Below are positions 47,861 to 58,066 of a DNA stretch of 64,000 nucleotides, in pieces. The notes under the pieces were generated by a model. It saw nothing but the letters and a program-made list of their open reading frames with translations, was not told the DNA's origin and made no database searches. The stretch lies in assembly GCF_900606115.1 (NCBI RefSeq), contig NZ_UWPJ01000018.1, forward strand, positions 1-64,000. The letters run 5' to 3'. Each line of letters begins with the position of its first letter. The stretch's first letter is position 1. The translations under genes were made by a program, and so were the position numbers. This DNA is from Pigmentiphaga humi (GTDB lineage Bacteria; Pseudomonadota; Gammaproteobacteria; Burkholderiales; Burkholderiaceae_B).

Positions 47861-47887
47861 AAAAAAAACGCGGCTGGCCGCCGCGTT
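47861..47887 (-). terminator. Intrinsic terminator in the thrS leader
   Basis: On the minus strand AACGCGGC (47887-47880) pairs with GCCGCGTT (47874-47867) around GGCCA, followed by a run of T. It ends about 50 bases before the thrS start. It may be an attenuator, or simply the end of the upstream gene's transcript. Confidence 0.8.
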
Positions 47888-47958
47888 CTTCATTTTCTAC
47901 AGGATCCCGGGCCCGAGCCCGGCGGAAACAGACGATGCGATCCAGGAAACCAACGCGG

Positions 47959-48021
47959 CTAGCCGACGATGTTCCCCGAGGTAGTTCGCGCGCTCGAAAC
48001 GGCTTGGAGGCGTCCGCTCAT
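47959..48021 (-). CDS. Candidate thrS leader peptide
   Basis: A 20-codon frame with ATG 48021 and TAG at 47961-47959. Codons 13 and 14 are ACT ACC (Thr-Thr). The stop codon overlaps AGCCGCGTT, a copy of the terminator's 3' arm that can pair with the terminator's 5' arm. The ribosome site is weak (AGGAA twelve bases upstream). Only two Thr codons are present, so this is a hypothesis. Confidence 0.4.
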   Translation of the reverse strand: MSGRLQAVSSARTTSGNIVG

Positions 48022-48046
48022 TTCCGCAACCGATTCCTGTGGTTGA

Positions 48047-49402
48047 TTAGGCTTTCGATTCTAGCATAGCGCCCTCCCCCGGCGCAGCCTGGAACAGTCC
48101 GCGCGGCCGCAGGAAAAAGCCGTTCATGCGCTGCTCCAGCGCATGCGCGACCCAGCCGGCGGTGCGGCCCATGCCCCACAGCGCCGCCGCGCTGCCGGCG
48201 GGCAGGTCCCATGCCGCGCAAGCGGCCACCAGCCCCAGTTCGAGCCGCGGCGGCACCCCCACGCGGGCCTGCACGCCGTCGACGAAACGCAGCAGCGTGT
48301 CGGCCCGGCGCGGCCGGCGGCTCTGCGAGCGCGCCATCCGCAGCAGTTGCGCGGCGCGCGGATCGCCCTGCGGGTAGGACTCGATGCCGAACGGCAGCGA
48401 GCGCGCGCGCTGCTGCACCACCCGAGCGATCCAGGCATCGAGCTGGGCGCGGGTCTGGATGGACGCGAGCGTCTGTTCGATCCGGTCGCAGCCGCCGGCC
48501 AGGCCGGTTCCCGACAGCGTCGCCAGGGCCGCGCCCACGCAGGCGTGCAGCTCGGCGCCGACGGAAGCGGCCACGCGCGCGCTGAAGGTGGGCGGCGACA
48601 GCTCATGGTCCGCGCCGAGGATGAGCATGGTGTCGATCGCCCGCGCCAGGCTCTCACCGGCGGGCATCCCCAGGGCCTCGGCCACGTGGACGGCAAGCGG
48701 CTTGCGGCCGGACGGGGCGCGCAGGCGGCGTTGCGGCGACAACGCCCCGCAGCAGGTCGCGAAGGCGAACAGCAGCCGGCGCGCACCCGCTATGTGCGAA
48801 CCGCTTCGCACTTCCTCGTCCACCGAGCCGCCGCCCAGCGCCAGCGCCGCCGCCTGGAACAGCCGCGCCATGTCCGCCGGCTCGCCCGCCCGCGGCCACA
48901 GCCCGCGCAGCGCGCGCCGCGCCGGCTCGGCCAGCGGCTCAGCGGGCCAGACGCTGGCGCCATCGGGCAGCACGCCGGTCCACAGCAGTTCGGCCACGTT
49001 TTCGAACGCGCCGGGAAAGCCTGCCAGGTCCGCCGCGAGATGGCCGCGATAGCGCGGCCCCGCCGGCGTGATCTCGGTGATCGCGGTATCGATCACGGGC
49101 TGCCCCCAGCGCAGCGCGGTGGCCGCCACCGCGCCATGGCCCATGCGCGCCTGGCTGCGCGCCCTCAGGCCCTCCACTTCCTCGCGCAGGTACAGGCGCG
49201 CCTTGCGGCCGGGCTGCGCGACCGGATGCAGCAGGCCCCGGCTCACATAGGTGTAGAGGGTGGCGGCCTTGACCTGCAGCAGCCGGCAGGCCTCGCGCGA
49301 ATCGACGAAGCCGCCGGCGCTCCAGCCGTTCGCGCCGGGCGGCGCGATGCCGGCGGGTGCCGCGGCTTGCCGTGACTGAGTAGGAGGCTGTTTGCGGGTC
49401 AT
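48047..49402 (-). CDS. HTH-containing citrate-synthase-fold protein lacking the catalytic residues
   Basis: A 451-residue protein. Residues ~30-85 form an excisionase/MerR-like HTH (FVDSREACRLLQVKAATLYTY). Residues ~95-440 follow the citrate synthase fold: ADHELSPPTFSARV, DPRA, and RTAGWVAHALEQ are conserved. The catalytic residues are not: the GPLHGG site reads GTGLAGG, the GFGHRVY site reads FGIESY, and the Asp of NVD is Glu in RLE. I infer a DNA-binding regulator that may use the fold to sense a CoA ester or keto acid. It is divergent from a Bug receptor gene. Start ATG 49402. Confidence 0.85.
   Translation of the reverse strand: MTRKQPPTQSRQAAAPAGIAPPGANGWSAGGFVDSREACRLLQVKAATLYTYVSRGLLHPVAQPGRKARLYLREEVEGLRARSQARMGHGAVAATALRWGQPVIDTAITEITPAGPRYRGHLAADLAGFPGAFENVAELLWTGVLPDGASVWPAEPLAEPARRALRGLWPRAGEPADMARLFQAAALALGGGSVDEEVRSGSHIAGARRLLFAFATCCGALSPQRRLRAPSGRKPLAVHVAEALGMPAGESLARAIDTMLILGADHELSPPTFSARVAASVGAELHACVGAALATLSGTGLAGGCDRIEQTLASIQTRAQLDAWIARVVQQRARSLPFGIESYPQGDPRAAQLLRMARSQSRRPRRADTLLRFVDGVQARVGVPPRLELGLVAACAAWDLPAGSAAALWGMGRTAGWVAHALEQRMNGFFLRPRGLFQAAPGEGAMLESKA
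48058..48066 (-). promoter_or_regulatory. Extended -10 promoter candidate for thrS
   Basis: The minus strand reads TGCTAGAAT here (48066-48058), an extended -10 element. It overlaps the 3' end of the citrate-synthase-like gene and would start transcription near 48051, upstream of the leader peptide. No good -35 is seen. Confidence 0.45.
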
Positions 49403-49508
49403 GGCACCTGGAATGGTCGAAAGACGCTGCGCAGGAGAAACGGCGCGGCTTCCCCTCAAGCATGCCGTGCCCACCCTGCGCCAGGCAAGCGGCCCGCGGC
49501 GGCAATAT

Positions 49509-49547
49509 ATCGATTCATCAATCGAGATTGATTCGACATCCATCGAT
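49509..49547. promoter_or_regulatory. Palindromic operator candidate between the HTH gene and bug
   Basis: A perfect inverted repeat ATCAATC-GA-GATTGAT (49517-49532) is flanked by ATCGAT at 49509-49514 and at 49542-49547. It is AT-rich in a GC-rich setting and central in the 216-base divergent gap, 72-110 bases before the bug start. Confidence 0.6.
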
Positions 49548-49618
49548 CCATACACTGAGGCGGCCTTTCCATCCATTGCGCCGGCCGCGCCGAAGCCGGA
49601 CACACCAGGAGACACACC

Positions 49619-50608
49619 ATGATCCCGCACGCGGTCCGTCCAGGTCCGTTGGCGCTCGCGCTCGCCCTCTCAGGCGTCGCGGCCGCCCCGGTCTTCGCCC
49701 AGAACCAGGACGCCAGCCGTCCCATCACCATCGTCGTGCCGTTCCAGGCAGGCGGCGGCGCCGACACCGTCGCCCGCGTGCTGGCGCAGAACCTTCCGCG
49801 CCACTTGAACGGCCAGACCGTCATCGTCGACAACCGTGCCGGCGCCTCGGGCAACATCGGCGCGAACTACGTGGCGCGCGCCGCGGCCGACGGCCACACC
49901 CTGCTGCTGACCAACAGCACCATGACCATCAATGCGGCGCTCAACTTCACCCAGGGCTACAACGTCAAGAAAGACCTGCAGCCGGTCGCCCAGGTCGTAT
50001 CCTCGCCGGTGGCCGTGGGCGTCAACAGCGCCCTGCCCGCCAAGAACGTGGCCGAACTGGCCGCCTACGTGCGCGCCAATCCGGGCAAGGCCAACTATTC
50101 CACCTGCGGCAACGGCACGCCGCAGCACTTCGCCGGCGCTGCCTTCAACCAATCCGCCAAGGTGGACATGGTGCACGTGCCCTACAACGGCTGCGCCCCC
50201 GCAGTCGCCGACGGCGTGGGCAACCAGGTGCCCATCCTGTTCAGCACCATTCCGAACATGGCGCCGCACGCCAAGACCGGCAAGCTGCGCATGCTCGCGG
50301 TCGCCTCCTCCAAACGCCTGTCCTTCATGCCGGACGTGCCCGCCATGGCGGAGACTCCGGAATTCAAGGACCTGGACATCACGGTCTGGTTCGGCCTGTT
50401 CGCCCCGGCTGCCATGCCGGCCAACGTACGCGCCCGCATCGAGCAGGCGGTGCTCGCCACGCTCAAGGACGCCAAGCTGCGCCAGGAACTCCAGGACCGC
50501 TACTACGAAGTGGACGCGCTCGGCGCCGACGGCATGGCGCGCCAGGTGGACAAGGATCTCGCCATGTACGCGCAACTGGCCAAGCAGGCCAATATCCGGC
50601 TGGAGTAA
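49619..50608 (+). CDS. Bug-family periplasmic solute receptor (TctC type)
   Basis: A 329-residue tripartite tricarboxylate transport receptor with a signal peptide (about 1-25, ending VFAQ). The mature domain begins RPITIVVPFQAGGGADTVAR, typical of the Bug family that is greatly expanded in Bordetella. Such receptors bind small carboxylates or related acids. No tctAB membrane genes are adjacent, so it is an orphan receptor. ATG 49619 has AGGAG seven bases upstream. Confidence 0.93.
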   Translation: MIPHAVRPGPLALALALSGVAAAPVFAQNQDASRPITIVVPFQAGGGADTVARVLAQNLPRHLNGQTVIVDNRAGASGNIGANYVARAAADGHTLLLTNSTMTINAALNFTQGYNVKKDLQPVAQVVSSPVAVGVNSALPAKNVAELAAYVRANPGKANYSTCGNGTPQHFAGAAFNQSAKVDMVHVPYNGCAPAVADGVGNQVPILFSTIPNMAPHAKTGKLRMLAVASSKRLSFMPDVPAMAETPEFKDLDITVWFGLFAPAAMPANVRARIEQAVLATLKDAKLRQELQDRYYEVDALGADGMARQVDKDLAMYAQLAKQANIRLE

Positions 50609-50610
50609 GC

Positions 50611-50678
50611 ACACCCCCTGCCCGCTTCGCGGCCTGCCTCAAGGGGGCTCTGCTTACGGACCGGCGGAGCCCTGGGTC
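50611..50678 (+). repeat. GC-rich intergenic repeat, copy 9 (diverged)
   Basis: Starts two bases after the bug stop with CACACCCCCTGCCCGCTTCG. The central palindrome is CCTCAAGGGGGC-like, and the third module is reduced to ACCGGCGGAGCCCTGGG. Its end merges into the leader of the aldolase gene. Confidence 0.65.
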
Positions 50679-50731
50679 GTGTAGCGGTGCGCCGGCACCT
50701 GCATCGCCACTATTTTCCATGAAGGACTTTG

Positions 50732-51469
50732 ATGACTGATAACGACCGCAATTCGGCTGGACGTACGCTCGAAGAACAGATCGACGATCTCGTCGCGGCC
50801 AATCGCATTCTTGCCAAGTACAACGTGCTCGATGGCTTCGGGCACGTCAGCATCCGCCATCCGGAGCGCCCGGGCCATTTCCTGTTGTCGCGTTCGCTCG
50901 CCCCGGAGCTGGTCACGGCTGCCGACGTCATGGAGTTCGACGCGGACTCCGAAGCCGTCGGCGGCGATACGCGCACGCCCTATCTGGAGCGCTACATCCA
51001 CGGCGAAATCTACCGCGCCCGCCCCGACGTCCATGCGGTCGTGCACAGCCACTCGCCTTCGGTCATTCCCTTCGCCGGCTCGTCGGTGCGGCTGCGCCCG
51101 ATCTACCACATGGCAGGCTTTCTGTCGGGCGGCGCGCCGGTATTCGACATCCGCTGCTGCTTCGGCGACACCGACATGCTGATACGCAACCGCGACCACG
51201 GCCGCGAACTGGCCAGGACCCTGGGCCAGGAAAAGGTCGCGCTGATGCGCGGCCACGGCTTCATCACCGTGGGCAGCGACGTGCGCTTCGCGGTCTATCG
51301 CGCCATGTACACCGAGACCAACGCCTCGCTGCAGCAGCGTGCCATCGGGCTGGGCGGCGAGATCGCCTACCTGAACGAGGAAGAAGCCGGAAAAGCCGAT
51401 GCGATGATGGCCGGGGTGATGTTCCGGCCCTGGGAGTTGTGGAAGAAAAAGGCGATGGATGCGCAATGA
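50732..51469 (+). CDS. Class II aldolase/adducin-family protein
   Basis: A 245-residue zinc aldolase-fold protein. Metal-binding His are seen in VVHSHSPSVIPF and in a later RGHGF. Related enzymes act on L-fuculose phosphate, ribulose phosphate or 3-oxo-tetronate phosphates; the substrate here is unknown. The start is ATG 50732 with AAGGA upstream. It follows a Bug receptor in the same direction, so a shared carboxylate pathway is plausible. Confidence 0.9.
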   Translation: MTDNDRNSAGRTLEEQIDDLVAANRILAKYNVLDGFGHVSIRHPERPGHFLLSRSLAPELVTAADVMEFDADSEAVGGDTRTPYLERYIHGEIYRARPDVHAVVHSHSPSVIPFAGSSVRLRPIYHMAGFLSGGAPVFDIRCCFGDTDMLIRNRDHGRELARTLGQEKVALMRGHGFITVGSDVRFAVYRAMYTETNASLQQRAIGLGGEIAYLNEEEAGKADAMMAGVMFRPWELWKKKAMDAQ

Positions 51470-51496
51470 TCCAGGCGCGCCGCCGGGGCGGATTCG

Positions 51497-52348
<852 letters not shown>

Positions 52349-52409
52349 GAGTGCTTCCTCGGTTATGCAGCAGAGCTGCCGTGAGACAAGCCTCCAAGAC
52401 TAGAGGATA

Positions 52410-52442
52410 TACTTACCAAAAGTAAGTACATACCTGAAGGTA
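52410..52442. promoter_or_regulatory. HxlR operator between qorB and its regulator
   Basis: A perfect inverted repeat TACTTACCAAAAGTAAGTA (52410-52428; arms of 7, spacer of 5) followed by a second, smaller one TACC-TGAA-GGTA (52431-52442). The first matches the TACT...AGTA form bound by HxlR/YodB-type repressors. It lies in the 101-base divergent gap and ends eight bases before the hxlR start. Confidence 0.75.
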
Positions 52443-52449
52443 AGCCATC

Positions 52450-52974
52450 ATGCCGCCCCACAGCCCCTCATCGCCGACTACCGACCCCGCCGGTTCGAGA
52501 CACGCGTCCCTGCCGCAGGCGCCTGCCCTTGCCGCTGGGAGCGAGCGCCAGACTACGTTGGGCGAGCGGATCCGGCAGGGCGAACTGATGTCGCCCGACT
52601 GCCCCTCGCGCAGCGTGCTCATGCACGTGACCAGCCGATGGGGAGTCCTGCTGCTGGTTGCTCTGCAAGCCGGCACGCACCGTTTCAGTGAGCTGCGCCG
52701 CAGAGTGGGCGGCGTCAGCGAGAAGATGCTCGCGCAGACGCTGCAGGCGCTCGAAACCGACGGCTTCGTGGCGCGCGTGGTCCATCCGGACAAGCCGCCG
52801 CGCGTGGAATACGCGCTGACCGATATTGGGATGGAAGTGGCGCGGCACGTGGCGGGCTTGGCCGATTGGATCGAAGTCAATCTGCCGCGCATTCAGGAAA
52901 ACCGGCACCGCGCCCAGGCCGCGGCAAGCAGGTCCGACCAGGCGGAGCCCGCGCGGCGCGTGCACCGGATTTGA
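52450..52974 (+). CDS. HxlR-family redox-type regulator (YtfH-like)
   Basis: A 174-residue winged-helix HxlR regulator. The core starts near SPDCPSRSVLMHVTSRWG, with the single conserved Cys (about residue 50) used for thiol-based sensing in the family, and continues with FSELRRRVGGVSEKMLAQTL. The first ~46 residues are a Pro/Ala-rich extension; an ATG at 52588 would remove most of it. It likely represses qorB and itself. Confidence 0.9.
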   Translation: MPPHSPSSPTTDPAGSRHASLPQAPALAAGSERQTTLGERIRQGELMSPDCPSRSVLMHVTSRWGVLLLVALQAGTHRFSELRRRVGGVSEKMLAQTLQALETDGFVARVVHPDKPPRVEYALTDIGMEVARHVAGLADWIEVNLPRIQENRHRAQAAASRSDQAEPARRVHRI

Positions 52975-53015
52975 AAATTTCCTGCGGGCTGCCGTTCAGG
53001 TGCCCGGAAACACAA

Positions 53016-53045
53016 ACGGGTTACGGTGAGATCACCGTAACCCGT
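53016..53045 (-). terminator. Terminator of tRNA-Val
   Basis: A perfect 14-bp stem ACGGGTTACGGTGA / TCACCGTAACCCGT with a two-base spacer. On the minus strand it lies 10 bases after the tRNA and is followed by TTTGTGTTT. It could also stop hxlR transcription from the other side. Confidence 0.85.
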
Positions 53046-53055
53046 CGATTTGTAC

Positions 53056-53132
53056 TGGTAGGCGCGATTGGATTCGAACCAACGACCCCCACCATGTCAA
53101 GGTGGTGCTCTAACCAACTGAGCTACGCGCCT
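53056..53132 (-). tRNA. tRNA-Val (anticodon GAC)
   Basis: A 77-base cloverleaf on the minus strand. The acceptor AGGCGCG pairs with CGCGCCT, the anticodon stem is CCACC/GGTGG with loop TTGACAT, and the T-loop contains TTCGAAT. CCA is encoded (53058-53056). Anticodon GAC reads GUC and GUU. Confidence 0.96.
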
Positions 53133-53223
53133 GCTGCTGTGCTTGTGCAGCGAAGAGTTGAACTATACAGTTTTTCTGCTGCGTGTGTCAAACCCGCGGC
53201 AGGAATTTCGCGCGCTTTTACCT

Positions 53224-53775
53224 TCAGTCTCCCAGGTAGACGTCCTCGGTCACGAAGCTGTCCGGCCGCCGGGCCAGCATCGCGACCACCGTGGCGGCGA
53301 TGCCCTCCTTGCGGCCGAGGAAACCCATCGATTCGTTGGTCTTGGCCTTGACGTTGACGCACGAGGCCGGAAGGCCGATATCGGCGGCGATGTTGGCGAC
53401 CATGGCCGCGGCATGGGGGCCGATCTTGGGCGCCTGCGCATGCACGGTGGCGTCGACGTTGATCACCTGCCAGCCGGCGTCGGCCGCGCGCTGCACGGCG
53501 GCGCGCAGCAGCACGCGGCTGTCCGCGCCCCGGTAGGCCGGATCCGTGTCGGGAAAGTGGCGGCCGATGTCGCCCAGCGCGGCGCCGCCGAGGATCGCGT
53601 CGGTAACGGCGTGCAGCAGCGCGTCGGCGTCGGAGTGGCCGAGCAGGCCGTGGGTGTGGTCTATGCGCACGCCGCCCAGGACCAGCGGACGGCCTTCCAC
53701 CAGGGCATGGACGTCGTAGCCCTGGCCGACGCGGTACGGGTACGAAGCGGGATCGATGGGTCGGTTCTTGTTCAT
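53224..53775 (-). CDS. ispF: IspF, MEcPP synthase
   Basis: IspF cyclises CDP-ME 2-phosphate to MEcPP in the MEP pathway, upstream of IspG. The zinc ligands are in GYDVH and [10 protein letters not shown], and [11 protein letters not shown] is the C-terminal signature. The 183-residue protein has about 15 extra N-terminal residues. Its ATG overlaps the ispD stop as ATGA. Confidence 0.96.
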   Translation of the reverse strand: MNKNRPIDPASYPYRVGQGYDVHALVEGRPLVLGGVRIDHTHGLLGHSDADALLHAVTDAILGGAALGDIGRHFPDTDPAYRGADSRVLLRAAVQRAADAGWQVINVDATVHAQAPKIGPHAAAMVANIAADIGLPASCVNVKAKTNESMGFLGRKEGIAATVVAMLARRPDSFVTEDVYLGD

Positions 53776-54494
53776 GGTCGGTTCAACAGTTGTTCGATCA
53801 GGGCGAAGTCTTGCGGCCAGGTCACTTTGAAGTTGGCCAGCGACCCGGGCACGAGGCGCGGCGACAGGCCCAGCGCCTCGACCGCGCCGGCTTCGTCGGT
53901 AATGTCCAGGCCGCGCACTTGCGCATGGGCGAGCGCCTTGCGCAGCAGCGCCGCGCGGAACATCTGCGGCGTCTGGGCCTGCCACAGCCCGTCGCGCGGC
54001 ACGGTGCGCGCCACGCGCGGCGCCGGGCCGCCGGCCTGGGCCTTGATGGTATCGGCCACCGGCATGGCCACGAGCCCGCCGGTGTCGTCGCCGGCGCAGG
54101 CGTCGATCAATGCGGCCAGCACCGGCGCCGGCAGGCCCGGCCGGGCGGCGTCGTGCACCAGCACCCAGTCGTCCGCTTCCGCGCCGCAGCGCGCCAGCGC
54201 GTTGGCGACCGTCTCGGCCCGCGTGGCGCCGCCGCAGGCCAGGCACGATACCCGCTCCAGCCCGGCCAGCGCGGCCTGCGCCCAGGGGTCTTCGGCACTG
54301 ACGGCGACCACGACCTGTTCCACCCGCGCGTCGGCCAGCAATGCCTGCACCGCATGGCGCAGCATGGGCTGCCCGGCGATGTGGCGATACTGCTTGGGCC
54401 GGAGCGGCTGGCCATCCGGCGCGCCAGGCCCGGCGGCGCGCGCGCCCACGCCGGCGGCGGGCACGATGGCGATGATTCGGCGACTCGTTTTCAT
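53772..54494 (-). CDS. ispD: IspD, MEP cytidylyltransferase
   Basis: IspD makes CDP-ME from MEP and CTP. The nucleotide-binding N-terminus is [13 protein letters not shown], and VHDAARPGL carries the conserved Asp/Arg. An unusual insertion ([15 protein letters not shown]) precedes the conserved KQY. The 240-residue gene is divergent from mfd with 70 bases between. Confidence 0.95.
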   Translation of the reverse strand: MKTSRRIIAIVPAAGVGARAAGPGAPDGQPLRPKQYRHIAGQPMLRHAVQALLADARVEQVVVAVSAEDPWAQAALAGLERVSCLACGGATRAETVANALARCGAEADDWVLVHDAARPGLPAPVLAALIDACAGDDTGGLVAMPVADTIKAQAGGPAPRVARTVPRDGLWQAQTPQMFRAALLRKALAHAQVRGLDITDEAGAVEALGLSPRLVPGSLANFKVTWPQDFALIEQLLNRP

Positions 54495-54501
54495 GGGCTC
54501 C

Positions 54502-54507
54502 TATAAT
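54502..54507 (+). promoter_or_regulatory. -10 element for mfd
   Basis: A perfect TATAAT in the ispD-mfd gap, 57 bases before the mfd start. The expected -35 region falls inside ispD and is weak. Confidence 0.45.
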
Positions 54508-54564
54508 ACGGAATCGCGCCTCGCCCCGCGCTCGTCCGGGAACGGCGCCCTTTCCGCGAAACCG

Positions 54565-57500
54565 ATGCCCCCCTCAGCCAGTCCCGAGCCCAAGCCGTCG
54601 TCCTCCCCCCGAACCTCGTCCGCCTGTCCGCCTTCGCAACTGGCGCAGGCGGTGCTGGCTGCGCTGCGGCCCGGCGAACGCTATACGCAGCCGCGGCCGC
54701 CCGGCGCCGGCGACGCCTGGTTGCTGGCCGACCTGGCCTGCCAGGCGGGCCGGCCGCTCGCGGTGCTGACCGCCGATCCGCTCGACGCGCAACGGCTGGC
54801 CGAGGAAATCCGGCTGTTCGCCCCGAGCCTGCGGGTGCACCAGTTCCCCGATTGGGAAACCCTGCCCTACGACGCCTTCTCGCCGCACGAAGACCTGATC
54901 TCCGAGCGCCTGAAGGCCTTGCATGCGCTGCTGCAGCAGGGCGTGGACGTGCTGACGGTGCCCGTCACCACCGCGCTGTACCGGCTCGCGCCGCCCTCCT
55001 TCCTCGCCGCCTACACCTTCTCGTTCCGCCAGGGCGACCGGCTCGATGAAGCCGCGCTGCGCGCCCAGCTGACGCTGGCCAACTACAGCCACGTCACCCA
55101 GGTCACGGCGCCGGGCGAATTCTGCGTGCGCGGCAGCCTGATCGACCTGTTCCCGATGGGCTCGGCCCTGCCTTACCGGCTCGATCTGTTCGACGACACG
55201 ATCGAGTCCATACGCAGTTTCGACATCGACACCCAGCGCAGCCTGTATCCGGTCAAGGAAGTGCAGATGCTGCCGGGCCGCGAATTTCCGATGGACGAGG
55301 CGGCGCGCAACGATTTCCGCGCGCGCTTCCGCGAAGAGTTCGAAGGCGATCCGTCGCGTGCGATGCCGTACAAGGACATCGGCAACGGCATCGCCTTTCC
55401 CGGCGTCGAATACTACCTGCCGCTGTTCTACGACACCACGGCCACGCTGTTCGACTACCTGGGCGAGCGCACCATCGCGGTCACCCTGGGCGACGCCGAA
55501 GACACCATCCGGCGTTTCCTTCAGGACACCGGCAGCCGCTACGACTTCCTCAAGAGCGACCGCGAGCGGCCCATCCTGCCGCCCTCGCGCATCTTCCTGG
55601 ATGCCGAGGGCTTGTTCGGCCACCTGAAGCGCTTCGCCCGGCTGGCGCTGGCCGGCGACAAACCCCACCCCGCATTCTTCGCGCCGCCCGAGGTGGCCGT
55701 GCAGCGCAAGGCCGACGATCCGGTGACGCGGCTGCGCGCCCTGGCCGCGCGCGGCGACGCTCAGGTGCTGTTGTGCGCCGAATCGGCCGGCCGCCGCGAA
55801 ACCATCGCCCAGATGCTGGCCGAGTTCGGACTGGACCCGGAACCTGTCGAATCCATCCAGGATTTCCTCGCTCGGCCCAGCCCCTTCGCCCTGGGCATTG
55901 CCGCGCTGTCGTCCGGTTTCGGCCTGCGCGAATCGCAGCTGCTGTTCCTCACAGAGAGCGACCTGTTCGCCGGCCATACCGTGCGCCGCGGCAAGCGCGG
56001 CCAGGAGCGCACCAGCAACGTCGAGTCCATGGTGCGCGACCTGTCGGAGCTGCGCGTGGGCGACCCGGTGGTCCACGTCCAGCACGGCATCGGCCGCTAC
56101 CAGGGCCTCATCGGCATGGACATCGGCGAAGGCGAGGCCGAGTTCCTGCACCTGGAATATGCCGGCGGCAGCACGCTCTACGTGCCGGTCTCGCAACTGC
56201 ACGTGATCTCGCGCTACAGCGGCGCCGATCCCGACACCGCGCCGCTGCACCAGCTCGGCTCGGGCCAGTGGGAAAAGGCGCGCCGCAAGGCCGCCGCGCA
56301 GGCGCGCGACGCCGCCGCCGAACTGCTCAACCTGTACGCCCGCCGCGCCATGCGCCAGGGCCACTCGTTCAAGCTGCCGATGGCGGACTACGAAGCCTTC
56401 GCGGAATCCTTCGGTTTCGAGGAAACCCCCGACCAGGCCGCCGCCATCCAGGCGGTCATCCACGACATGACCTCGGGCAAGCCCATGGATCGCCTGGTAT
56501 GCGGCGACGTGGGCTTCGGCAAGACCGAGGTGGCGCTGCGTGCGGCATTCATCGCGGTGGCCGACGGCAAGCAGGTCGCGCTGCTCTGCCCCACCACCCT
56601 GCTGGCCGAGCAGCACGCGCAGAATTTCGCCGACCGTTTCGCGGACTGGCCGGTGCGGGTGGTCGAACTGTCGCGCTTCAGGTCGGCCAAGGAAATCAGC
56701 ACGGCCATCGAACAGATCAACGATGGCCGCGTGGACATCGTGATAGGCACGCACAAGCTGCTCTCGGACAAGGTCAGGTTCAAGAACCTGGGCCTGGTCA
56801 TCATCGATGAGGAACACCGCTTCGGCGTGCGCCAGAAGGAAGCCCTGAAGGCGCTGCGCGCCGAGGTGGATGTGCTGACCCTGACGGCCACGCCCATCCC
56901 GCGCACGCTGGGCATGTCGCTGGAAGGCATACGCGATTTCTCGGTCATCGCCACCGCGCCGCAGAGACGGCTGGCGATCAAGACTTTCGTTCGGCGCGAG
57001 GACGGCAGCACGATACGCGAGGCGCTGCTGCGCGAACTCAAGCGCGGCGGCCAGGTGTACTTCCTGCACAACGAGGTCGAAACCATCCACAACCGCCGCG
57101 CCAAGCTGGAAGAGCTGGTGCCGGAGGCCCGCATCGCGGTGGCCCACGGACAGATGCCGGAGCGCGAGCTGGAACAGGTCATGAAGGCCTTCTACCAGCA
57201 GAAGTTCAACGTGCTGCTGTGCACGACCATCATCGAGACGGGCATCGACGTCCCCAGCGCCAACACCATCGTCATCCATCGCGCCGACCGCTTCGGCCTG
57301 GCCCAGCTGCACCAGTTGCGCGGCCGCGTCGGCCGTTCGCACCATCAGGCCTACGCCTACCTGCTGACGCCGGGCGAAGATGCCATCACCAGCAATGCCA
57401 AGAAGCGTCTGGAAGCCATCCAGGCCATGGAGGAGCTGGGCTCCGGCTTCTACCTCGCCATGCACGACCTGGAGATACGCGGGGTGGGCGAAGTGCTGGG

Positions 57501-58050
57501 CGAATCGCAGTCGGGCAACATCCAGGAAGTCGGCTTCCAGATGTACACCGACATGCTCAACGAAGCCGTGCGCGCGCTCAAGAACGGACGCGAGCCGGAT
57601 CTGAACGCGCCGCTGTCGGCCACCACCGAGATCAACCTGCACATTCCCGCGCTGCTGCCGCAGGACTACTGCGGCGACGTCCACGCGCGCCTGGCCATCT
57701 ACAAGCGCCTGGCCAGCTGCGAAGAGGCCGGCGACATCGACATCATCCAGGAGGAACTGATCGACCGGTTCGGCAAGCTGCCCGAGCCGGCGCGCGCGCT
57801 GGTGGAGATCCACCGGCTGCGGCTGGCCGCCAAGACCGTGGGCGTCGTCAAGATCGACGCCAGCGAAGCGGCCGCCGTGCTGCAATTCGAACCCAATCCG
57901 CCCATCGACCCGATGCGGGTCATCGGCCTGGTCCAGAAGAACCGCGGCATGCGGCTTTCCGGCCAGGACAAGCTGCGCATCGAGATCAAGGGCGCCGACC
58001 TGAAAGCCCGCGTGGACGCCGTGCGTACGGTGCTGCGCGCGCTGGTCTGA
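54565..58050 (+). CDS. mfd: Mfd, transcription-repair coupling factor
   Basis: Mfd removes stalled RNA polymerase and recruits UvrA to lesions. The 1161-residue protein contains the UvrB-like N-terminal domains ([16 protein letters not shown]), the RNA-polymerase interaction domain ([15 protein letters not shown]), the RecG-like translocase with Walker [16 protein letters not shown] and the box [12 protein letters not shown], and the C-terminal TRCF domain. Start ATG 54565 is chosen because upstream in-frame sequence is antisense to ispDF. It continues into serB with a 16-base gap. Confidence 0.96.
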   Translation: MPPSASPEPKPSSSPRTSSACPPSQLAQAVLAALRPGERYTQPRPPGAGDAWLLADLACQAGRPLAVLTADPLDAQRLAEEIRLFAPSLRVHQFPDWETLPYDAFSPHEDLISERLKALHALLQQGVDVLTVPVTTALYRLAPPSFLAAYTFSFRQGDRLDEAALRAQLTLANYSHVTQVTAPGEFCVRGSLIDLFPMGSALPYRLDLFDDTIESIRSFDIDTQRSLYPVKEVQMLPGREFPMDEAARNDFRARFREEFEGDPSRAMPYKDIGNGIAFPGVEYYLPLFYDTTATLFDYLGERTIAVTLGDAEDTIRRFLQDTGSRYDFLKSDRERPILPPSRIFLDAEGLFGHLKRFARLALAGDKPHPAFFAPPEVAVQRKADDPVTRLRALAARGDAQVLLCAESAGRRETIAQMLAEFGLDPEPVESIQDFLARPSPFALGIAALSSGFGLRESQLLFLTESDLFAGHTVRRGKRGQERTSNVESMVRDLSELRVGDPVVHVQHGIGRYQGLIGMDIGEGEAEFLHLEYAGGSTLYVPVSQLHVISRYSGADPDTAPLHQLGSGQWEKARRKAAAQARDAAAELLNLYARRAMRQGHSFKLPMADYEAFAESFGFEETPDQAAAIQAVIHDMTSGKPMDRLVCGDVGFGKTEVALRAAFIAVADGKQVALLCPTTLLAEQHAQNFADRFADWPVRVVELSRFRSAKEISTAIEQINDGRVDIVIGTHKLLSDKVRFKNLGLVIIDEEHRFGVRQKEALKALRAEVDVLTLTATPIPRTLGMSLEGIRDFSVIATAPQRRLAIKTFVRREDGSTIREALLRELKRGGQVYFLHNEVETIHNRRAKLEELVPEARIAVAHGQMPERELEQVMKAFYQQKFNVLLCTTIIETGIDVPSANTIVIHRADRFGLAQLHQLRGRVGRSHHQAYAYLLTPGEDAITSNAKKRLEAIQAMEELGSGFYLAMHDLEIRGVGEVLGESQSGNIQEVGFQMYTDMLNEAVRALKNGREPDLNAPLSATTEINLHIPALLPQDYCGDVHARLAIYKRLASCEEAGDIDIIQEELIDRFGKLPEPARALVEIHRLRLAAKTVGVVKIDASEAAAVLQFEPNPPIDPMRVIGLVQKNRGMRLSGQDKLRIEIKGADLKARVDAVRTVLRALV

Positions 58051-58066
58051 CCACCCATTCCCGACC

